The notes below the pieces were generated by a model. It made no database searches and was not told where the DNA came from. It was given only the letters and a program-made list of their open reading frames with translations. Below, one piece after another: positions 57,992 to 64,000 of a stretch of DNA of 64,000 bases. A program made the position numbers and the translations under genes. Each line of letters begins with the position of its first letter. Position 1 is the first letter of the stretch. Source of the stretch: Anaerolineaceae bacterium UBA700 (GTDB lineage Bacteria; Chloroflexota; Anaerolineae; Anaerolineales; Anaerolineaceae); the NCBI GenBank assembly GCA_002298885.1, contig DBMK01000147.1, positions 5,071 to 69,070 of the forward strand. The letters are read 5' to 3'.

Positions 57992-58657
57992 ATGTCCCAA
58001 ATGCCAAAGTCAACCAATAAAAAACGCGTTCCGGTGGTCACGATTCTCATCGTAGCTGTTGTTGTCGTCTTCTTGCTTACGGCGGGTGGATTTGTGTTTG
58101 CAGCCAGCCAGGAATCGCAGGATCCATTCTGCGCCTCCTGCCACACACAGCCCGAATCGACATACTTCCAGAGGTCGACGGCTGGCCAGGCGTCTGACCT
58201 GGCGTCCCTCCACACCGCTCAAAAAACAGCCTGTATCGACTGCCATTCCGGGCAGGGAATCTTCGGGCGAATGCAGGCCGAACTCATGGGCGCCCGCAAC
58301 GCTTTAATGTGGTACACGGGAACGGCCGTTCAGCCGGCGGTGCTGACCTTTCCTATCAGCGATGAAAACTGCCTCAAGTGTCACCAGCAGGTGACACAAC
58401 GCGGCTTTACGCCGCAAGAGAGTATTTCAGTTCCAGGCTTTGGGGGCAGGGCCGGGGGCAGAGAGGGAGAAGGTGGAAACAATCACTGGCACCAACAGTT
58501 AGCGCGCTGGCAGGCCACCTCGTCCACTGCTGGAGGCTGTGTTAGTTGCCATTCTGGCCACGCAACCGGCGCCAGCGCTTCGAATGGATTCATGAACGCA
58601 CAGGATGTGCAAGCAGTTTGCGATGCCTGCCACCAGGTTCTACGGCACGAAGATTAG
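57992..58657 (+). CDS. five-haem membrane-anchored cytochrome c (NapC/NirT-like)
   Basis: This 221-residue protein has one N-terminal membrane helix (about residues 12-34) and five C-x-x-C-H haem sites: CASCH, CIDCH, CLKCH, CVSCH and CDACH. The first 'FCASCHTQPES' after the helix and 'IDCHSGQGIFGR' follow the pattern of NapC/NirT/NrfH quinol-oxidising cytochromes, which usually have four haems. A Gly-rich insert lies near residues 150-165. No reductase gene is near it, so the electron acceptor is unknown. AAGAGG lies upstream of the ATG. Confidence 0.88.
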   Translation: MSQMPKSTNKKRVPVVTILIVAVVVVFLLTAGGFVFAASQESQDPFCASCHTQPESTYFQRSTAGQASDLASLHTAQKTACIDCHSGQGIFGRMQAELMGARNALMWYTGTAVQPAVLTFPISDENCLKCHQQVTQRGFTPQESISVPGFGGRAGGREGEGGNNHWHQQLARWQATSSTAGGCVSCHSGHATGASASNGFMNAQDVQAVCDACHQVLRHED

Positions 58658-58750
58658 AGTCTCCGGCGCACCAGGACTTTGTCCGTGCTATAATATTTAT
58701 ACAAGTTAAGGCTGCTTCTTCGTTGAAGGGGCTTTAATCGATTTGTCACT

Positions 58751-58780
58751 GAAGGAGCCCTCAAATTTGAGGGCTCCTTC
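58751..58780. repeat. 30-bp perfect palindrome
   Basis: GAAGGAGCCCTCAAA is followed directly by its exact complement, with no separate loop. It lies between the cytochrome gene and the cytidylate-kinase-like gene. It can form a hairpin, but it is followed by TATCTACAT rather than a clean T-run, so a terminator role is only possible. Confidence 0.5.
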
Positions 58781-58849
58781 TATCTACATAAGCCTCGGAT
58801 ATTACACCGTAAAGGATTAAGCTTCGGTTTTCGGTAGGAGGAGGTTTGT

Positions 58850-59551
58850 ATGGCAACCATTACCATTTCTCGCCAGTTCGGCAGCGGCGGCGACGAAATC
58901 GCCGATCAGCTTTGCCAGGTTTTGGGATACCGCCATTTTGATAAGCGTATGATTGCCAGGGCAGCCGCCGATGCAAACCTTTCAGAACAGGAGATTGCTG
59001 GTTACGCTGATTATTCCGAAGAAACCTACAAGGTCAAGAGTTTCCTCGACCACCTGTTGCGCAGGGCACCAGCGGTTCATACCGAAGCTCAGCGGAAAGA
59101 GGATTCGATTCGCGTTTTGCTGGCAGAAGAGAAACGTTTTAATGAGGCATCCGCGTTAAAGTTGGTGCAAAAGGCAATCGAAGCCGCCTATCAAGCGGAC
59201 AACATGATAATAATCGGTAGAGGCGGCCAGCTAATTTTGAAGGATCATCCGAATGTCCTGCATATTCGCATCGAAGCTCCCCTCCAGGATCGAATCCACC
59301 GGGTTCAAAAAAGGATCAAGTTGGATGAATCAGCCTATTCCACCAGCTATGGATTCCGATTCAGGGCAGAAGAGTTGATCATTGAACGTGATGCGGCCTC
59401 TGCGGATTATATTCGGGTTTTCTACGGTGCGAATTGGGCCGATACGAGCCTCTACCACGCCATTTTGAATACTGGAAAAATGAGCCTTGAAGCCTGCGCG
59501 CAGATCATCGCAGATATGGTGCGTCAATTATTTGCGCGTGAGAGCATATAG
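58850..59551 (+). CDS. cytidylate kinase-like family protein
   Basis: This 233-residue protein has the family start 'ITISRQFGSGGDEIADQLCQVLGYRHFDKRMI', a P-loop-like Gly/Ser-rich loop, and 'MIIIGRGGQLILKDHPNVLHIRIEAPLQDRIHRVQKRI', the block that aligns with cytidylate kinases. The usual nucleotide-kinase P-loop with GKST is absent, so activity as a CMP kinase is not assured. It has a strong AGGAGG site. A genuine cmk is at 13168, so this one has another job. Confidence 0.85.
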   Translation: MATITISRQFGSGGDEIADQLCQVLGYRHFDKRMIARAAADANLSEQEIAGYADYSEETYKVKSFLDHLLRRAPAVHTEAQRKEDSIRVLLAEEKRFNEASALKLVQKAIEAAYQADNMIIIGRGGQLILKDHPNVLHIRIEAPLQDRIHRVQKRIKLDESAYSTSYGFRFRAEELIIERDAASADYIRVFYGANWADTSLYHAILNTGKMSLEACAQIIADMVRQLFARESI

Positions 59552-59614
59552 AAATATCGTTTTCCTGATATTCTTTAGATCCTCTAATCATCAATTGTTA
59601 GTAATTACTTTCGT

Positions 59615-59941
59615 TCATTCTTTCCGCTGATCACCATGGATGGTGCCATTGACTGCGCGATCTGCCAATTTTTCTATATTCGCCGCCGCAACAGCGCTCA
59701 AATCGACCCCCATATCTGTAGCCAGCGCCGCGACGTACCACAAAACATCGCCCAATTCGTCCATTATTTTGGCTCGACGTTCGCCGGTCAGTATTCCTGC
59801 GTTGTCTCGCAAGATCTTCTTCACCTGGTTCGATACCTCGCCTGCCTCTCCAGCTAGCCCTAAAGCAGGATAAATTACCTTTACTTCATTCGGGTAGACA
59901 GCCGTTTTGTAGGCTTGGACCTGGTACACAGAAAAATCCAT
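59615..59941 (-). CDS. MazG-like nucleotide pyrophosphohydrolase
   Basis: This 108-residue protein has the MazG fold: 'YPALGLAGEAGEVSNQVKKILRD' with the E-x2-E Mg-binding pair, and 'IMDELGDVLWYVAALATDMGVDLSAV' with the second E-x2-D pair. Such proteins hydrolyse non-canonical or signalling NTPs. ATG 59941 is preceded by AAGGACATAATA; the longer frame upstream has no support. Length and motifs are normal for the short branch. It stands alone. Confidence 0.9.
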   Translation of the reverse strand: MDFSVYQVQAYKTAVYPNEVKVIYPALGLAGEAGEVSNQVKKILRDNAGILTGERRAKIMDELGDVLWYVAALATDMGVDLSAVAAANIEKLADRAVNGTIHGDQRKE

Positions 59942-60112
59942 TATTATGTCCTTTTTATTTGGAAAATGACTCGATAGAAGTGCTATTATCCATCCTAAAC
60001 AAGCTGGCGGCAAGGCATTCGTAAGGTTAATTATCCTGACTGCGTCCTATAGGTAGGGTAAATGGAAATAAGCGCAAACCGGTATTAATTGTTGTAAGAA
60101 TTAGGAGGAACC

Positions 60113-60682
60113 ATGAATCAAGGAATCGATCCCTTGCAGCCCACCGTCAATAAAGAGGTGATAACCCTGGCCGGCGGATGTTTTTGGTGTTTGGAAGCAG
60201 TATTCGATAATCTTAAAGGGGTTACGGATGTGGTGTCCGGTTACTCAGGCGGTCATGTTGCCGACCCATCTTACGAACAGGTCTGCACCGGCATGACTGG
60301 CCACGCCGAATCGGTCCAATTGACCTTTGACCCTCAACAGATCTCGCTGAAGCAGATCCTGGAAGTGTTCTTTACGATCCACGACCCGACGACGTTGAAC
60401 CGCCAGGGAGCGGATGTGGGAACTCAATACCGCTCGGCAATTTTCTACCAATCGCCTGAGCAGAAAAAGGTGGCTGAGGAGGTAGTCAAAGAGCTGGAAG
60501 CCCAAAAAGTGTGGGATAACCCGATCGTGACCGAACTGAAACCGGTTTCGCAATTCTACCCGGCTGAAGATTATCACCAGGAATATTACGTCAATAACTT
60601 ACGCCAACCTTACTGCCAGATTGTCATAGCGCCGAAAGTTGCCAAGTTTCGCAAGCGCTTTTTGGACCGGGTCAAATCGTAG
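60113..60682 (+). CDS. msrA: peptide-methionine (S)-S-oxide reductase
   Basis: This 189-residue enzyme repairs methionine-S-sulfoxide in proteins. The catalytic motif GGCFWCLEA has Cys 23 as nucleophile, with Phe 24, Trp 25 and Cys 26. '[39 protein letters not shown]' and '[11 protein letters not shown]' are the substrate blocks. The C-terminal 'AEDYHQEYY' is present. AGGAGG lies 5 nt upstream. msrB is not fused or adjacent. It is convergent with the HTH gene 12 nt away. Confidence 0.97.
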   Translation: MNQGIDPLQPTVNKEVITLAGGCFWCLEAVFDNLKGVTDVVSGYSGGHVADPSYEQVCTGMTGHAESVQLTFDPQQISLKQILEVFFTIHDPTTLNRQGADVGTQYRSAIFYQSPEQKKVAEEVVKELEAQKVWDNPIVTELKPVSQFYPAEDYHQEYYVNNLRQPYCQIVIAPKVAKFRKRFLDRVKS

Positions 60683-60694
60683 GCTTTACGAGGC

Positions 60695-61105
60695 TTAACC
60701 GGTTACCTTAAACCCCCATTTCTCAAAAATACTCACAGCCAGGCGCTTGGCTTCATTGCTTTCAGGATTTAGCTTTTCGCCCAGAATGGCCTGGGACGTT
60801 TCTGATACTGCATTGGACAGCCTGGTTTGCATGGCCGAGGGGAGATGCGGAAATCCGGCAGTTAACTTTGCGCCCGGCGAATCGGGCCTTGGAAGGTTGA
60901 GGGCGTCAAATACTTCCAGGCCTAATTTGCCGGCAATCTTTGACAGGTCGTCCCCCTCGGGGATGGCTGACCCGGAGATCCACAAAGCCAGGGAAGAATG
61001 CCCAACATCCAGAAAACGCGCAAAGGTATAATAGGATTGATTCCCGGATTGACTCTTTTCCCATTCCGAATATTTACTTTCGAGCCATTCTTGGAATGAT
61101 TTCAT
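60695..61105 (-). CDS. HTH (XRE-like) DNA-binding protein
   Basis: This 136-residue protein has an N-terminal helix-turn-helix: 'YYTFARFLDVGHSSLALWISGSAIPEGDDLSKIAGKLGLEVFDALNLPRP'. This matches Cro/CI-type repressor domains. The C-terminal half is helical with no recognised domain. ATG 61105 (MKSFQEW) has GAGG upstream; the longer reading frame is not supported. It lies divergently from the FAH-family gene, 135 bases away, and could regulate it. Confidence 0.8.
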   Translation of the reverse strand: MKSFQEWLESKYSEWEKSQSGNQSYYTFARFLDVGHSSLALWISGSAIPEGDDLSKIAGKLGLEVFDALNLPRPDSPGAKLTAGFPHLPSAMQTRLSNAVSETSQAILGEKLNPESNEAKRLAVSIFEKWGFKVTG

Positions 61106-61240
61106 AGCGCCTCGTTTTTTTTGAATAACGGAACTGGTCTGAAATAAATCTTGGAGTCTCTGCTGGTGGAATAGCAATTATTTACTGTTTACAATTTATC
61201 AACCTGATTCTAATTATACAAGAGAAGGGCGGGAGTAAAG

Positions 61241-62002
61241 ATGCGCTTCATTCGCTACGAATTGGGCTTTATCGAGCCAAAATATGGTTGGATTTTAAAC
61301 GATCAGGTGGGAGAGCTACAGGGGACGCCATTTGGCGAATACCGGCGTATGGAAGCTGAAGTGCCACTTTCCCGAGTACGCCTCTTGCCGCCCGTAGTGC
61401 CCGGCAAAATTATCGGCGTGGATCGCAATTTTCCCGAATCGGCTCCGGATACACCAGCAGAATTTCCGCAGATCCCAGGGATTTTCCTTAAAACTCCGTC
61501 TTCAATTATCGGCCCTGGCCAAAAGATAATTTTGCCGGCTCAATCCCGCCAGGTTGTGCAGGAAGTACACCTGGCGGTGGTGATTGGGCGCAGGGGAAGG
61601 TGGATTACGCCTGAGACTGCCTCCGATTACGTCTTCGGCTATACTGTTGCAACCGATATCACTGCAAAGGACATTGAACAGATCGATGGCCAACCTGTGC
61701 GTGCAAAATCCTTCGATACTTTCTTGCCCCTCGGTCCGTGGGTGGAGACGGAGCTGGACATTACTGACCTGCTGGTTACTTGCAGGGTCAAGGATGAACT
61801 GCGACAGATGGCTTCCACGCGTGAAATGATTTTTACAATTCCACAGCTTGTTGCATTCGTATCCTCGGTGATGACGCTGGAGCCGGGCGACGTCATCCTG
61901 GCGGGATCGCCAGCCGGCGCGGGGATCTTATCGCCGGGGGATATCGTCCAATCAAACGTAGAAGGGATAGGCGACCTGATCAATCCTGTCCAATCAGAAT
62001 AA
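61241..62002 (+). CDS. fumarylacetoacetate hydrolase (FAH) family protein
   Basis: This 253-residue protein has the FAH fold: 'KIIGVDRNFPES', then 'FLKTPSSIIGPGQKIILPAQS', 'QEVHLAVVIGRRGRWIT', 'VFGYTVATDITAKDIEQID', 'KSFDTFLPLGPW' and 'DVILAGSPAGAGIL'. In most relatives the Mg site includes an E-x-E in the block here reading EVH; the second ligand is His, which may change the metal or the reaction. Substrate is unknown (fumarylpyruvate- or oxaloacetate-type candidates). GGGAG precedes the ATG. Confidence 0.88.
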   Translation: MRFIRYELGFIEPKYGWILNDQVGELQGTPFGEYRRMEAEVPLSRVRLLPPVVPGKIIGVDRNFPESAPDTPAEFPQIPGIFLKTPSSIIGPGQKIILPAQSRQVVQEVHLAVVIGRRGRWITPETASDYVFGYTVATDITAKDIEQIDGQPVRAKSFDTFLPLGPWVETELDITDLLVTCRVKDELRQMASTREMIFTIPQLVAFVSSVMTLEPGDVILAGSPAGAGILSPGDIVQSNVEGIGDLINPVQSE

Positions 62003-62323
62003 CGGCTTTGAGTGTTGTTTCGCACTGATCCTCAGCCCGCAATAATACTCAAACCATTATTCAGATTTTAACCTGATTCTTAAATTTTCCGTTTTTGATT
62101 GACTTCTTACCATTAATACTATAATATATAAAAAATTACTGGATTATTATTTTCTGATTGGTTTTTGGTTGTCTCAAAAAATGGATTAATTCGAACATTT
62201 TGGGGCGGCGAAGATCTGAATACCTGAATTGGTCGCTTATTTCCCTCTGGGACGGGCATTCAAGGAGCCAATAGCGAAACCGGCCTTTGTGCCGGTTTTC
62301 TATTTCACTGCAAGCCTGGAGGC
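62003..62323 (+). other. 321-base intergenic region before the response regulator, with a leader hairpin
   Basis: No gene is seen. AT-rich DNA at about 62110-62140 holds TATAAT-like repeats and is a promoter candidate. It is followed by a GC-richer leader (about 62190-62275) and a hairpin (62277-62284 with 62291-62298, AAACCGGC arms) followed by TCTATTT, 25 bases before the ATG. The leader does not match a riboswitch I can identify. Confidence 0.4.
62277..62305 (+). terminator. hairpin with T-rich tail in the response-regulator leader
   Basis: An 8-bp perfect stem (AAACCGGC/GCCGGTTT) with a 6-base loop is followed by TCTATTT. It lies between the promoter candidate and the ribosome-binding site, so an attenuator is possible; an ordinary terminator of the upstream gene is the alternative. 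Confidence 0.5.
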
Positions 62324-63097
62324 ATGATGGACAATCCGGTTGTTCCAAACCAGTTATCGGGACGCATGCAAGCTTTAGGGATGGATCTGGACGAATTTAC
62401 TTCCCTGGACCATCAGCGGATCCTTGTCGTGGATGATGAGCCTGATACCGTTTTTCTTCTCAAAAACATCGTGCGAACGGCCGGTTTTGACGTTTTGAGC
62501 TCCTTTTCTGGCAGGGATGCGATTAAAAAATGTCGGGATATGAATCCTGACCTGGTCCTCCTGGACTTAATGATGCCCGAGATGGATGGCTGGGAAACGT
62601 TGCGCTACATGCGCGAGATGGTGGATATTCCGGTCATCATTGTCTCGGCGATTGGCTCCAAAGATGACGTCGTGCGCGCTTTGCAGATCGGCGTTGACGA
62701 TTACCTGACCAAGCCCTTCTTCAATGCCGAAGTAATCGCACGCATCCGGGCCGTTTTGCGGCGGTCGGCGAAGCCGCGCGAGATTTCCCGGTTTGTCTTC
62801 CCGCACTCGAAGCTGGTCATCGACCTCACGACTCAGGAAGTGACTTACCACCAACGCCCGGTGCACCTGACGCCAAAGGAATTTGCCGTGCTGTCCACCC
62901 TGGCCCGGCAGGCGCCAAGCATCGTAGGTTACAGCAAGATTTCTCAAGCTGTTTGGAATGAGGATTCCGACGATGCACATAAGCGCACGAAATACCTGAT
63001 TTACTTGCTGCGACGAAAATTCGAGTCGATAAACCCGAACGAAAATTTGATTCTGAATATCGACCGGTTGGGTTATAAATTACAGACCGAAGCCTAA
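62324..63097 (+). CDS. OmpR-type response regulator
   Basis: This 257-residue protein has an N-terminal extension of about 25 residues and a receiver domain 'RILVVDDEPDTVFLLKNIVRTAGFDVLSSFSG', with the phospho-acceptor D81 in 'LLDLMMPEMDG'. Thr/Lys are in 'VIIVSAIGSKDD' and 'DDYLTKPF'; the T/S is Ser. The C-terminal winged helix is 'VHLTPKEFAVLSTLARQAPSIVGYSKISQAVW' and 'RTKYLIYLLRRKFES'. No histidine kinase is adjacent. Start is ATG 62324 or 62327, after CTGGAGGC. The sortase gene follows 1 nt after its stop, so they form an operon. Confidence 0.93.
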   Translation: MMDNPVVPNQLSGRMQALGMDLDEFTSLDHQRILVVDDEPDTVFLLKNIVRTAGFDVLSSFSGRDAIKKCRDMNPDLVLLDLMMPEMDGWETLRYMREMVDIPVIIVSAIGSKDDVVRALQIGVDDYLTKPFFNAEVIARIRAVLRRSAKPREISRFVFPHSKLVIDLTTQEVTYHQRPVHLTPKEFAVLSTLARQAPSIVGYSKISQAVWNEDSDDAHKRTKYLIYLLRRKFESINPNENLILNIDRLGYKLQTEA

Positions 63098-63098
63098 A

Positions 63099-63896
63099 TT
63101 GAAATATTTCGCCTGGGGATTACTTTTTGTCGGTGGTTTTCTGATATTAACGGGGCTGGTGCGCGCTATGCCTGTGGCAGAGGACGTGGTTATTTCCGAA
63201 CAACAGGCACCCGTATCCTATTCGGCAATCGAAAGCACACAAATCTCAGAAGATGCGCCCTTTTCCGCGCCGACGCTCGGCGTTCCGCTAAAGGCGGCAG
63301 ATGTACTTGTCCCTACTCAACCAATTGTTTCCAATACCACCCTAAATTCGGGCACATCCCCTAAATACCCGGCGACTGCACCCCTGGATGACGTGATCAG
63401 CCTGACGCCCGGGGCCATTGCCTATCAACCCGGGATTCCCATACGCCTGGTGATCCCAGTGATTGGACTGGACACGCCCGTTCGTGCGGCAACCTGGTGG
63501 AAAGTTATGTATGAGGGCTACGTCTTCGACCAATGGCGGGCGCCAAAAAATGCCGGCGGCTGGCAGACCGATTCGGCCTGGCTGGGCGAACCTGGGAATA
63601 CGGTGATCAACGGCCATAATAACGAATTTGGCGAGGTTTTCCGCTACCTGGATAAATTGAACGTTGGCGACTTCATCTATGCCTATTCCGTAAATAATGA
63701 ATATGTTTATGTCGTCAGAAATAAAATGATTCTGCTGGAAGCCGGGGTAAGCTCAAAAGTCCGCATGGAAAATGCCAGTTGGATTGGTAAATCGACGGAC
63801 GAGCGCTTGACCCTGGTGACCTGCTGGCCATACGAGTCGAACACCCACCGCTTGATCATTGTCGCCAGCCCGCCTTTCGATGAAAATGGAAAGTAA
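63099..63896 (+). CDS. sortase family protein
   Basis: This 265-residue protein has an N-terminal membrane helix (about residues 3-22), a linker of about 75 residues rich in Ser/Thr/Pro, and a sortase domain with 'VIPVIGLDTPVRAATW', catalytic His 173 ('VINGHNNEFGEVF'), Cys 242 ('LTLVTCWPY') and Arg 251 ('THRLIIVA'). Sortases join surface proteins to the envelope or to each other. The start is a TTG 1 nt after the response-regulator stop. No sortase substrate with an LPxTG-like tail is in the window. Confidence 0.9.
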   Translation: MKYFAWGLLFVGGFLILTGLVRAMPVAEDVVISEQQAPVSYSAIESTQISEDAPFSAPTLGVPLKAADVLVPTQPIVSNTTLNSGTSPKYPATAPLDDVISLTPGAIAYQPGIPIRLVIPVIGLDTPVRAATWWKVMYEGYVFDQWRAPKNAGGWQTDSAWLGEPGNTVINGHNNEFGEVFRYLDKLNVGDFIYAYSVNNEYVYVVRNKMILLEAGVSSKVRMENASWIGKSTDERLTLVTCWPYESNTHRLIIVASPPFDENGK

Positions 63897-63897
63897 T

Positions 63898-63970
63898 AAC
63901 CCGGATATTTTTAAGAGGATGTTGCGAGCCGCTTAGCGGCTCGCAACATCCTCTTAAAAATATCCGGGTT
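63898..63970. repeat. 35-bp perfect inverted repeat (terminator of the sortase operon)
   Basis: Arms 63898-63932 and 63936-63970 are exact complements over 35 bases with a TTA loop. It starts 1 base after the sortase stop codon. The inner GC-rich part (GTTGCGAGCCGC) followed by TCCTCTTAAAAAT can act as a terminator, but the arms are far longer than needed. It also reads as a bidirectional terminator. Confidence 0.85.
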
Positions 63971-64000
63971 AATTAGTCAGTCGGATGGATGACCAGCCGG

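Noticed and set aside
58681..58700. TATAAT-like box after the cytochrome gene as a promoter of the cytidylate-kinase-like gene
   Set aside because: It lies before the 30-bp palindrome and has no good -35; the evidence is weak.

Overview
The window looks like chromosomal DNA of a Chloroflexi bacterium, probably of the Anaerolineae type. The evidence is indirect. It carries the 'Chlor_Arch_YYY' (DUF2298) membrane proteins that are typical of Chloroflexi and archaea, a SHMT-GcvT fusion, an rpoC with a long coiled-coil insert, a sortase of the style common in Chloroflexi, and many genes that seem to be transcribed without a leader (a -10 box 6-7 nt before the start codon). Genes are dense, both strands are used, no insertion sequence, phage or CRISPR array is visible, and GC is moderate to high with AT-rich promoters.

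Layout. 1-13166: a co-directional cell-envelope cluster made of the end of a methyltransferase and four giant GT-C-type or YYY-type integral membrane proteins. These probably build or transfer a lipid-linked glycan. 13168-21735: cytidylate kinase, a large multi-domain sensor histidine kinase, and rpoC standing alone behind three stacked promoters, with no rpoB beside it. 21839-30091: a dienelactone-hydrolase-like protein, a topoisomerase A subunit with a histone-H1-like tail, and a minus-strand group (HD protein, SanA/YdcF-like protein, PhnD-like lipoprotein, lipoyl/octanoyl transferase). 30235-37106: TGS-nucleoside kinase, PLP aminotransferase, the GlyA-GcvT fusion and a YbaK-type deacylase. 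37336-43218: an ECF sigma/DegV/small membrane protein operon, a glutaredoxin-like protein, fmt, a ketopantoate reductase-like gene and a GH13 amylase.

43211-48971 (minus) is the most interesting part. It is a compact operon that reads: zinc-ribbon membrane protein, DUF2207 membrane protein ending in an alternating Cys-Ala tail with eight cysteines, a radical SAM/SPASM protein with a PqqD-like N-terminus, a paralogue of it that has lost every cluster cysteine, and a SAM methyltransferase. A pterin carbinolamine dehydratase gene follows. I read it as a candidate system for post-translational modification of the Cys-rich tail of a membrane protein.

49105-64000: ligA, an RlmI-like rRNA methyltransferase, tmRNA (ssrA) with a readable tag, an AttEFGH/MacB-like ABC exporter with its CrtC/AttH-like partner, tRNA-Val(UAC) with an ACT-like gene, a five-haem cytochrome c, a cytidylate-kinase-like protein, a MazG-like pyrophosphohydrolase, MsrA, an HTH protein, an FAH-family protein, an OmpR-type response regulator and a sortase, closing with a 35-bp perfect inverted repeat.
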